DNA of 64,000 nt, taken from positions 1 to 64,000 of the forward strand of contig JACCGJ010012831.1 of assembly GCA_013407085.1 (NCBI GenBank), written 5' to 3'. The position numbers were made by a program, and so were the translations under genes. The notes under the pieces were generated by a model. The model saw nothing but the letters and a program-made list of their open reading frames with translations, was not told the origin of the DNA and made no database searches. This DNA is from Atriophallophorus winterbourni (taxonomy: Eukaryota > Platyhelminthes > Trematoda > Plagiorchiida > Microphallidae). Positions 34,700-45,263 of the stretch are shown here, piece by piece (within the stretch, counting starts at the first letter, position 1; each line of letters begins with the position of its first letter).

Positions 34700-34877
34700 T
34701 GTCTTAATGAAAAAAAGATTCCAAGCTTGCATGCAGTAATCTAAAAGTGGCCGGACAATAAAAGGGGATAAATACCTACGGCCTGAAACGTTCTGCTTTA
34801 TCTCGTTGTGCAGCGCAGGCACCTTTTGCTGACCATTTAAAGTCCGCTGTTACTAATTTACCTAAATCCTTGTTACT
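34700..34877 (-). pseudogene. CR1-like RT fragment beside the RTE tail
   Basis: Minus strand reads DLGKLVTADFKWSAK, CAAQRDKAERFRP and VFIPFY, then LLHASLES: a decayed DLGIEVSADFKWADQ block from the A/C family with an internal deletion. Confidence 0.55.
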
Positions 34878-34983
34878 CTAACTTGACTTACTTAACTTAA
34901 TCCCTTGAGTTCCTGGTGGAACATAGCGCCTCGGAAACTTGTCTCCACTTTGATGTGTCCACAACAGCCAGTTCGATGTCATT

Positions 34984-36521
34984 CTAATTGAGTCCAGACT
35001 TGCGGATTTCTTCTTCACACGAGCGCTTCCAAGTTACCCTTGGGCGTCCGACCCGCCTCTTCCCGATTGTGTTCCATACCAGAGAATGACGCTTGATGTG
35101 ATCATAAGGTTTGCGCAAGGTGTGCCCAACCCATCTCCACTTTCTTTTACTGATCTGCTGTGCGATCGGGTCCTCATTAGCAATCTGCCACTGGTCTTGA
35201 TTCCTCATCTATTCTGGCCATTTTACCCCAATAATTCGACGGAGGCAATTATTGTGGAATGATTGCAAGCGGCCAGAAGACTTTGCTGTCACTCGCCAGG
35301 TTTCCGATCCATAGAGTAGCACGGATTTGACGTTGCTTTTGAATATACAGAGTTTCGTGCGTTTTGATAGAACCTTCGACTCCCGAATGGGTTTCAAAGC
35401 TATGAACGCGTATCTTGCTCTGCCGATTCTGGCGACTATGTCTTCGTCCGTGCCACCACTTATTGGAACAATGCTGCCGAGCTAGACGAATTGCGTGACG
35501 TCTTTGACTGCTTTACCATTGATGGTGATTGATGGGTGCTCATCAGTTAGCACACGGAGGACTTCTGTTTTTTTCGATAGTCACGCGTAGCCCTGCATAT
35601 GAGGCAAAGTGATTGACGGGTGCTCATCAGTTAGCACACGGAGGACTTCTGTTTTTTCGGTTTTCACGCGTAGTCCTGCATATGAAGCAAAGTGTGCTAG
35701 TCTATCGGTCTTTCTCTGAAGACTTTGGGGGTCGCGTGATATCAAGCAGACATCAACAGCGTATCCCAAATCCTCCAAATGCTTGGATTCATTCCAATCG
35801 ATACAATTACTCTCAACTTTCACTGTCTGTTTCATTATCCAGTCTATAACCAACAGAAAAATCATTGGTGACAACAGACATCCCTGGCGGACGTTAGTCT
35901 CAACTGCTAATGGATCGGTCAGTCTTTCGTTGTGAATTACTTGACAGGAGGCACCTTCATACAGCTGCTTAATGAGGTTTAAGTACAGCGGTGGGACCCC
36001 ATAGTGTGGCAAATGCTTCCATATGAATTCGCGGTCAACACTGTCGGAGGCTTTCTCAAAATCTATGAAGTTGAGGCAAAGAGGCGATTGCCATTCAATG
36101 CTTTGTTCAATTATCACGCGGAGGGTTGCAATTTGGTCGATACCAGACTTTTGTCTTCTGAATCCTGGTGTTTTGCCATTCTTTAGCAATTTTAAGGCAA
36201 AAAGGATTGCATTTCGACCGGGGGGTCGGTGTTTACGTCTAGCAAATTTGCTGCAGGTGGGATGTGAGTGACTGAAGTAGGTGCTGGTCGATTTAGGAGT
36301 TCCTTGAAGTATTCCATCCATCGCTTTCTCTGTACCGATTCCTGACTGATAAGGTTACCTTCACCGTCCTTTGTTATTTTGCCGTAAGGTATTTTTCTTC
36401 CTGATAAGGTTCTGGTAATGTTGTACATGGTGTTCAGGTCTCTCTTTTCTGCTGCATTTTTCGCCGCTGTTGCCAGCATTTCATAAAATCGCCTTTTGTC
36501 ACTTCTGGCGCTTTTTTTCAC
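34984..36521 (-). pseudogene. RTE reverse transcriptase and C-terminal region
   Basis: RT landmarks: LLKNGKTPGFRRQKSGIDQI, CLNFIDFEKASDSVDRE, NVRQGCLLSPMIFLLVIDW; the FADD equivalent is decayed to YAVDV. A tandem duplication breaks the frame at ~35600. The C-terminus reads SVLLYGSETWRV, then KRKWRWVGHTLRKP and RRVGRPRVTWKR, the usual RTE end. Frameshifts and stops are present. Confidence 0.87.
35528..35695 (-). repeat. 84-bp tandem duplication in the RTE RT
   Basis: Units 35528-35611 and 35612-35695 share GGTGCTCATCAGTTAGCACA and downstream sequence, and encode KTEVLRVLTDEHPSIT twice. The first unit also carries frame damage. Confidence 0.85.
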
Positions 36522-36938
36522 GTCTTTATTTAGGGAGCCGTATTGTTCGATCAGTTGGTTTTTCTGCTTGGTGTTCTTACACGGGAGGACCTGTTGTTTC
36601 AGCTGCCTTCTGTAGTTGATCAGTGTCGAAGTCTCACTCGAGATCCACTTTTTGTCTTTCTTTACCCGTCTGCTAATTACGTGCTAACAAGTGTCTTGCC
36701 AACAGTCATTCAGAGCGGTCCAGTGTTCATTTATTGGGAGTTCAGGGGTTTAGTTGTTGAGCGATTCGGATCTGTTTTTTCAGTGAGATTTATAAAATCT
36801 CTCTTGTACGCTCTTCCCTCAGTTTCTGCGTGTGGTACTTTACACTAGGCCGACTGCCGGTTTCGTAAAAAGCTCTCAACTTGATTTTAATTCTGGCCAT
36901 TAGAAGGTAGTGGTCTGACGCAACATCCGCACCTCGCA

Positions 36939-37733
36939 TTATGCGTGTATCAAGCAGACTATGTCTTCATTTCCGTGAAATCGATAGGTGATCGATTTGA
37001 TTGGCAGTAACACCATCAGGTGATGTCCAGGTGGCCTTGTGTATGTTTCGGTGTTGAGAGATGCTGTCTCCGATGACCAGAACGTTGAGCGCGCAAAAAT
37101 ATGCGAAAAATTCACCGTTCTCATTCATTTCACCTGGGGCATGGGTACTCATCACAGATTCTCTCCTGTTTTGTCTGGACCCAATTTCGCGTTCATGTCA
37201 CCCATCGAAATCTTGATATCTCGCTTGGGTGTCTTATCTAAGACAGACTGCAGACGCACGTAAAATTCTTTTTTCGACCTAAGGCTAGCATTGTTTGTGG
37301 GCGCATAACATTGAATTACCGTCACATTTCTTCCCTTGGAGTTGAATCTGGCTGTGATTATCCGTGAGTCAACGGGTTCCCATCCAATGAGAGCGCATGC
37401 ATCTATTGGGGATAACATAATGGCGACGCCTTCCGAATGACTATGTTTCTCATCTTCATGACCTGAGTAAATAATCCGTTGCCCGGATGTCAAAACCAGC
37501 ATACCAAATCCATCCCATCTACTTTCGTATATTCCCAGCAGTTGTATACCATACCTTTGCATTTCTTTCGCGACCTGTGCAGCTTTTCCGGTCTCATACA
37601 TCGTACGGACGTACCATGTGGCAATCTTTGTTGTTGCTTTCATCGCCAGAAGATTCATCTGCTGACTGGCTTCCGGTGGACTTTTACCAGTCTGCTTCAT
37701 TTTTACCTCAGATGAGGTTTCTTCTCGATTCAA
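36939..37733 (-). pseudogene. RTE endonuclease domain
   Basis: Reads IATWYVRTMYETGKAA, LLGIYESRWDGFG, GVAIMLSP, NVTVIQCYAPTNNA and ISMGDMNAKLGPDKTG in one frame to 37152. It then continues shifted (NENGEFFAYFCALNVLVIGD and HKATWTSPDG) to ~36939. The ESRW and GDMNAK residues of the EN active site are present. Confidence 0.88.
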
Positions 37734-38140
37734 GCATGGAGATGTTACTTCGGTACGACATGTTGCTTTGGTTTCAGTAGCGGTTTGAGGTTTTTACAGA
37801 GTGAGTTTGCTGACCACGCGTCTAACCCTCCTCCTTTTGCAGACAAGCTTGGGACCGTCATCGGCGGAGTATTGTGATTGTGTAATCAGCAGATAGTGGA
37901 GGTTTGGAGTCAGGGTTTTCACCCCTAGATGGACTTCCCTCCCAGGCTGACGAGATTTATCTACCAGAAGCGAACTGATTTTGAGGCGCCAGTCACCCGC
38001 CTTCGCCCCTTTTTCTGTCAGTAGAAGCCGTTCCGCCACGAACAGGTCAGCAGTTGTGCTCACGTTGTCAGAGGCTATTTGAGACACACGCTGTATGGGA
38101 GCCACCGCCATCCCGGCTGTGACAACCTTGAGAAACATTT

Positions 38141-38640
38141 AGTATATTATTGCCCACTTTACTTGGAAAATAATTATCATCAATTCCATAATCTAGAAGG
38201 TTGTTAACACATCTATCTTAAAATAAAAATTTCCAAACGTGAAAAAATACATTCAAAATTATCATTTCCAACTGTGCAGTATTTTCGAGTTGCCTACGGA
38301 GAGTTGTAGCATATTTACATACACTTATTGTACCTCTTTAGGTGTATTATAGCTCCCTTTTATTTTGAACATTTCTGCACTTTTACCCTGAAAAGTCAGT
38401 CGAGAACTATTTGTTGCTTCAATATCAGGTCATACACGACCGCCTTAAGGCTGCAGATTAATACCGCTCGATAGATGACTGGGTGATTTCTTTGGTCCAT
38501 AGATTGAACCGTTAAGAAAACGATAACATGTTCCGAATTCTAGATGGAAGGTTGTTCTATTTGTTAACATTTTGGTTTAATGGTGCCGGAAAATCAATTT
38601 TCATTTCTATGGGTTGGTAATCCCATGAAGACAATAAGGG
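38141..38640. other. No recognised feature
   Basis: AT-rich; no ORF or repeat recognised on either strand. Confidence 0.5.
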
Positions 38641-39700
38641 TTGCACTTCAGGAAAAAACTACACCACAGAAGTTGAGATTGAGGCATATGGCAGCCATTT
38701 AATCACATCTGCTATTCAAGCAAGCTTTCAAATCGAAGCTCGGCAAAAGAATTTAACCAAATTCAGGATGTATGCATGAAAATAGCAGCCTCATCAAGGC
38801 GAAGTGCCGCACAGCAATGGACTGCACTTGGGCTAACTATAGATGAGAAATCAATTCAGGACGGCGTGAGCTGCACGGCACAAAAGTATTGCACGCTTGC
38901 ACATTCGTGTAAATATAGCATAGGAAACCTGGGGATCACTCAAAAATGGCATACGCTGTCTCCACTTGTGATCCAACAAAAGCTGGAACGAGCGAAGGGG
39001 TTTGAAGCCGAGAATTATATAATGACTGCGGTACTGAGTGAGGAGCGGTCAGCACTTCTGAAGGTAAAACCAATGCCAACAGATGAAACTTTTCTCTGCC
39101 TTTAAAGATAGAAAATAGGTCCAGCAAACCCGTATGCGATATGCAAATGACTATGGGACGAAAAAACAGAATCTAAATGATTCTGATACTGATAATTTGA
39201 TTCGTATGTATGATTTGATCGAAAGAGCCATTGATATAAATAAAACTAAATCAGCTCCTATTTAGTCACTACGCGGTAACCAGATTGTCGACTACATGAA
39301 GCAGATGGAAAAATAGGTCGAGTACTTCTTCATCTACTCTAGATACAGCACGTTTTTACCACGTGCATTTAGCGCCAAAACAACCAATAAATAACCAGAT
39401 ACTGCATCTACTCTTGATGAACTTAATTGAACGGTCTACATGAATTAGCTAACAGAATGTATCCCGAACCAGTGTGGACCGCATGGCGAATTCTACCGTC
39501 AGCATGGCCTTCTACCCGAGACAATTTGAAGAAAACTGTTGGAAAAAGCACGGTATTATGCTTTGCTTTATATGGTTAACGAAGTTATTCTACTTCTTCG
39601 GAAGTTAGAGGCTTTTCAAAATGATCAATCTTATAGGCTACCAAGCGCTAAACGCCCAATATTTACTTGCCAATGAATAGCACGACACTTTTAAACAAAA
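38641..39700 (+). other. Decayed sequence upstream of element S
   Basis: An open frame of 109 codons at 38776-39105 (KIAASSRRSAAQQWTALGLT...) has no recognisable motif. After 39105 all frames are stop-rich. It may be the EN/linker part of element S, but this is not demonstrated. Confidence 0.3.
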
Positions 39701-40500
39701 ACCATGCGTTACCAATATACTGACGGCTCGAAGCCACTAGATGAGAGTGCTAAATGATGGCCGTCAATGAAGATGTGGTGCATGTAAATTTCAGCAAAGC
39801 TTTAGGCACAGTGGACCACTTTAGATTGATAAAAATGCTTGCTCTAACTGTCTATCTGAAAAGATCATTTCATTGATCCATTCATTCTTAATCGGTTGCA
39901 CGTGGCGCGTCAAATTGAATGAAGTTTCCACTGATTGGTATAATACACAAAGTGGTGTTGCACAAGGTACTGTTCTGAGTCAGTTATTGCTGCAATTCTA
40001 CATCAACGACAGTATTGGTGAGTTACTATCACCTTGGCTGTTATTTGCTGAGGACTTGAGACTTTTGAAAAATGTACATAATTCAAGTGATGTATCTTAT
40101 TTCGAAAACGATCTCAACCAACTCATCCTCTGGTCCAAATCGAAGAATCTGTAGTTAAATCCAGGCAAGTCTGAATACATTTGCATTGGTAAGCATTTAC
40201 CTTTACATTCGTTCATCATAGGTTAAAAGATGCTTGAACGTATTCGATGTGTTAAAGACCTGTGTTTCTACTTGCCACGCGAGATGAAGTCTAAAACAAA
40301 TACCGACAGTGTGTACGGTAACAGCCTTCAAATCTTGTAGTCGCTGAAGCGTAGCTTGCATATCTGGTCGGATGAGGTTACACGCTATATATATCCGCCT
40401 TCGATTTAAAAATAGAGCTACAGCATAATTTCGGCTAACTAGAGAAGAACAGCCGCTCCTAGAATCGTTCAATACATATCTACTCCCATGATAAGATCTT
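39701..40500 (+). pseudogene. Element S: degenerate RT remnant
   Basis: Plus strand shows VHVNFSKALGTVDHFRLIK (decayed LDFSKAFDxVDH), QSGVAQGTVLSQLLLQFYIND and LLFAEDLRLLKN, with the catalytic ADD changed to AED. Stops separate the pieces. It is possibly the same family as T. Confidence 0.7.
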
Positions 40501-40654
40501 TGCAACATCAAGCATACGATCATAGATGTCGAACAGATGAATTACATAACTTGGCATACCGTCATATGCGGACTAATCTAATCAGTGTTTCCGATAATTT
40601 GTTCTGGACATATGACAAGTTTACACTTCCTTTTGGAAATCAAAGTAGCATGCA

Positions 40655-42308
40655 CCCGAGGACATCCATACAAGCTAGTGTGTTCGAGACTCTACCATAT
40701 CTCAAACAACGTGATTTGAGATGCGCGTCATCGAACAGCGGGACACATCTGGATCTCATCATCACCAACGAAGAGTTAATGATTGAAAAACTTTCGTCTA
40801 ACCCTCAATTGGGCCACAGCGATCATGTTGTCTTGACATTCACCTTTGTCTCTTTCATGGATTACTTCAACGAACCTTATCCTAGGAGCCACTGGATTAC
40901 TGATCTAAGCTTGTTCCACCAACGCGTCTTAGCCGATTCATGGGATTACTTATTGATTGACCAGATCGATATGACATGGACCACGTTTTTAACTCAGTGG
41001 CACGAGCTGCTACGTCTCGCGAGCCACGAAAAGCCCCTCCGTCGGAAGAACCCCAGATCATTCTATCGCGGCCGAACACGCAAAGCCATATCACAGCGAA
41101 ACGCGGCGTGTCGGTGTTACCAGACAGGACGGAATAGAACTGACTGGGTCATTTATAAATCATTGCGTAATCGTTGCACATCTCTCAGCCGCCAAGACAA
41201 ATGCCAGATTGAAATGCACATCTGTAAAAATTTCTTGGATAACCCAAAACTTTTGTTTAAATTTGTAAATCAAAGACGGGTAGTCAATGTTGGAATTCAA
41301 TCCCTAGTCAGCGCAAAGGATCTCAACTCAACAGCTTCAGAAGCTGCAAACCTGTTGTCTGAACACTACGCAACAATTTTCAACCCTATTTATTCTACAA
41401 ACTCCCTTCATTTTTCTTCTCCACCACATGACGTAAGGAAATGCCGGAAATAATGTTAACCCTGATGCGGTCCACAAGTAGATTTCATGTCTACGGCAAT
41501 ACTCTTCACTAGGACTCGACTCCACCCTAAGATCCTGAAAGTGGCCGCATTGCACATATCTAATCTATTTGCCACGTATTTTCATCATTGTATGGACTTC
41601 GCCACCGTCCCTCAAGCTTGGAAAGAAGGTGTTATCACGCCTATCTTTAACGACGCTATCCGGTCAGAACCCGAAAACTATCGCCCTATTGTGCTGCTGT
41701 AAGTCATTTCTAAAGTCATGGAGAGCATAATCTCTGACCACCCTGTTTCACATCTGGAAACAAATCGACTATTAATCACACAACAACACGGCTTTCGCGC
41801 CAACTGTTCATGCACCTTCAACTTGCTTCTCGCACGGGATGCCTGGACGAAATCTGTGGACGAAGACAATGGTGTCGATGCAGTATTTCTGGTTTTCTCC
41901 AAGGCACTCGACCGCGTCGATCACGGCATTCTTTCACTTAGACTCGTTGCCCGCGGCGTTAGGTCATTCTTATTGTCCTGGATGAAGTACTTTCTTCGCG
42001 ACCGCTCCCTCTGTGTTCGTGTGCGTGACTGTTATTCTGCCCGCTCCCCAATCAAGTGCGGTCTGCCACAAGGCTCCGTTCTTGGTCCTCCACTCTTCAT
42101 CATTTTCATCAAAGATATTGGCCAGAACATTGAATCGCCGTTCCTCCTATTTGCGGACGATGTCAAAATCCTGCGCTCACTCAAATCGCCAAGGGATTCA
42201 CAAGTCCTACAAGATGACTTAGATAGTTTTCACAGCTGGTCTTTGAGGAATCATCTCTCATTTAACACCTCCAAGTGTAGCGTTCTCCCTATCTGACACT
42301 CAGATCCG
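40655..42308 (+). pseudogene. Element J2: CR1/Jockey-like ORF2, 5' portion
   Basis: Begins inside the EN domain (GTHLDLIITNEE, LGHSDHVVLTF) in one frame to 41453. After a shift it reads ATVPQAWKEGVITPIF, YRPIVLL, then 41718-42296 gives QHGFRANCSCTFNLLLARD, VFLVFSKALDRVDH, CGLPQGSVLGPPLFIIFIKDI and LFADDVKIL. Interrupted at ~42308 by element K. It is the paralogue of J1, but clearly diverged. Confidence 0.85.
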
Positions 42309-43913
42309 GTCGCATGCATTTTAGACTCGACAGTACTTCAGTGTGTTCTTTTCTTACTGATCGCACTTACTCTGTTAAAGTTAATGGCCGTAGATCACGC
42401 AGCATACCTTTTCCTAGTGGGGTGATTCAAGGTAGCGTATTAGGCCCCTTACTATTTCTTATATATATAAATGACATACATAACGTTATTTCGCATAGCA
42501 AACTGTTCTTATTCGCTGATGACATGGAAGTTGTCATCACTTTCCCAGCCAATCAAACGCAAACTTATATATCCCGACTAAACAATGATTTAGCTGCACT
42601 TGCATATTGGGCAAAAAATAATGGTTTAACGTTCTCAACAGCAAAATCTAATTTCATGCCTATAAGATGCACGATACAAAATAACTCAATCCTCCTTAAC
42701 AATAACGCAATTCGAATGATTGACAACACGCGTGATTTAGGATTTCGATATTCTTCATCACTCACTTTCAACGAACAGATACGCCACCTTATTACTAAAG
42801 CCAGACAAAGTATGAATACTATGCACAGATCTATAATTCAGCCTCATTGTGAACTAGAAATGTATAAATTATTCACCATTCTTATTTTTGATAATTGTAA
42901 CATAATATAGACTCATATAAATAGAACCGATGGCATAGTTTTAGAAAAGATACAACGTACTTTTTCAAAATCAATAATCGGCTATACCAACAAAGAATCC
43001 TATAGAGAAAGATGTATACAACTGTAACTCGATCCTCTATGGTTTCGCAGACCTAAGCATAACCTCATCGTATTCTTTAAAATACTGTCTACGGATAATA
43101 TGGAAATACGTCCGAATATTCATATACAGCATGATTTTGAATATAGCTTGAGAAACAGTGGAAAAACTATTAAGTTACCAAGGTTTCGTACTAAAGTGGG
43201 GAACAGTTTCTTCTTGACTAAATATGCTAAACTGTGGAATCTTCTCCCAAAATATACAAGACTCAGTTCCTCTTTAAATGAATTCAAATTACATCTAGCT
43301 TCATTTTTAACCATAGAAAAATTCGCAATTTTCCTAATTTGAATGTTCAACCTGATGATCTATATAATAATGACATTCCTGGTTATTGATATTAAATAAA
43401 CGTTCATAACGTTCTAAACAACATTCTCTCGATTCTGATTTTTTTCTCCACAGCAAAATTCTCAATCCGCACCAAAATGAAACTGGCCTCCAGACCTCAA
43501 ACTAGTGGAATAAACCACCTTTGCCCAGCGGACAAGAAAACGACTCATGGTCAGGAGAGATCAATCTATTTACAACAATCAAAATGAAAAAGTTTGGAAC
43601 ATCAACAATAGAGATTCTTCGCGCATCTTTGCTGGACTTTATCCATTGATCAACAGTGTTGCCGAAAACATTCTAGACCTCTCCTTGCAATAGCTGTGTT
43701 TTCGTGATATATAATTTATACCGATTACCTGGAAACAACTTCAAATACCGTTACCTTTATATTTATTGAACGTTAAATTTCGCTGAAACAAATGACCCTG
43801 AACAAATTGTTTTTGCAAATGTACATACTATGATCTGATTGTACATAGCTTTTGAAAAATATTGATCATGTTTAACATGCCTTGGATTTCCAAGAATAAA
43901 ATTCATTTAAAAG
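42309..43913 (+). mobile_element. Element K: 5'-truncated AT-rich LINE inserted in J2
   Basis: RT core in one frame (42314-42910): SFLTDRTYSVKVNGRRS, PSGVIQGSVLGPLLFLIYIND, LFLFADDMEVVITFPAN, RDLGFRYSSSLTFNEQ. A stop precedes the C-terminal block at 43100-43342 (KVGNSFFLTKYAKLWNLLP). The 3' end has the double hairpin at 43863-43897 and a short A/T tail. J2 resumes after it. Confidence 0.88.
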
Positions 43914-44882
43914 AAGGATCACGGTATCATCATCCAGCATGATCTCGGTTGCACAACGCAATGCGAACGAGCCGCAGCAGTAGCCAATCGCAACACTTGC
44001 TTACTTCGCCGCGCCTTAGGCAGGTTTCACCGGTTTCTTTTCCTGACACTGCTGAATGTCTACATCCGTCCACACTTGGAGTACGCAGTACAGGCTTGAC
44101 AGCCTTGGCTATGCAAAGACCTATCCCTTTTCAAAAATGCCCAGAGACGTGCGACAAAGCTTGTCCGTGGTATGCACAACATGTTTTACGAGGAAAGGTT
44201 ACGCAGTTTAGATATGTTCTCCGTTACCGACCGTCTTCACCGCGGTGACGTGTTACTTACTTACTGGATCTTGACTGACCCCCCCATCCATGCAACTCCC
44301 TATTCGTTCCCTCTCCAAGCACTAACCTTCGAGGACATGAGCTCAAACTGTTACACCAACAGAGCAGGCATGAATGTCGACACAGCTTTTTCTCTGTGAG
44401 AGTTTGCAGTCAGTGGAACACTCTTCCAGGCACGCTTTTTAAGGCCGCTTCTCTCGGCTCATTCAAAGGTCTCCTCGATTCTCACCTCCATGAAATCTCC
44501 CACTCCCAAGACACAAGAACCCCGTAAACACTATTTTCATTTTTTTACAAACCCTACCGCATTTTTGTTCCCAAACTCACTAGCTCGTGGCAACGTTTCA
44601 TTGCTCTTCCAGATCCCAGTATCGGTAATCCGTATACACGCAGTTTCAACTGACCCTGTTCCGGAGGATGTGGTGGGTAGCTGTGTCCCGCGTTGACGCC
44701 CTACCTATTTAAATGCTACAAAAATCCATTGACGATGCAGGCTAAACGCGAATGAGGCCCGCTATAAGGCCTTGGAAACTCAAAACTTTCTCTCTTTGCT
44801 TTTCCGATTCACCGCTCAATGAATCCTGCGGTTTGTATAAGCTCTCAGATTTTTATACCGTAATAAACTATTGTACTATTGT
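43914..44882 (+). pseudogene. Element J2: ORF2 C-terminus and 3' UTR
   Basis: Continuation of J2 beyond K. Frames give RLHPSTLGVRS (from RPHLEYAVQAW-type sequence), YEERLRSLDMFSVTDRLHRGDVLLTYWIL at 44190-44270 and WNTLPG near 44410. Decayed. The 3' UTR runs to the shared segment. Confidence 0.75.
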
Positions 44883-45263
44883 ACACTTCCGGACAATGTG
44901 CACAACAATTTGTAGAATATTGAACGAATCTGGATGAATACCTTGGTAAATTGTATTTTTTGCGAAGAATTCAGTAAAAACAAAACATGCTGATTTACGT
45001 CATTTTTCGTTAGATATTTGCAAGAATCTCCGATGAGACTAACTTTGCCGAATCAATCGAATATATGTAGAATCAATTTTTCGCAATTTGGATAAATAAT
45101 AAAAAGAACTTGACATTCAAATACACCAAATGATCAAGTTTTACATGAAAATCGAAGATATTCTGAAATCAATTAACTTTGTTCCATAGATGATTATATG
45201 TGCAAAGATCTAAATAAGTGGAAACAAAACAGAGGATTGAATACGGCGCCTAACAATCAAGTT
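44883..45263. repeat. ~380-bp segment shared with 2749-3126
   Basis: Second copy of the segment; it again sits between a J 3' end and a CR1-like tail. A few single-base and small-indel differences. Confidence 0.75.

Larger units (their letters stand above)
34878..38140 (-). mobile_element. RTE-like LINE, near full length, decayed
   Basis: Minus strand: 5' region 38138-37794 (ends RRRVRRVV), EN 37733-36939, RT 36521-35581 and C-terminal region 35397-34984. It ends in an (AAGT)-like run at ~34880-34905. The protein is of the RTE clade type common in flukes (ATWYVRTMYETGKAAQVAKE at the EN start). An internally deleted relative is at 46234-46596. Confidence 0.85.

Noticed and set aside
40203..40523. 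106-codon minus-strand frame as a gene
   Set aside because: It lies over the decayed element S and J2 borders and has no motif; treated as chance.
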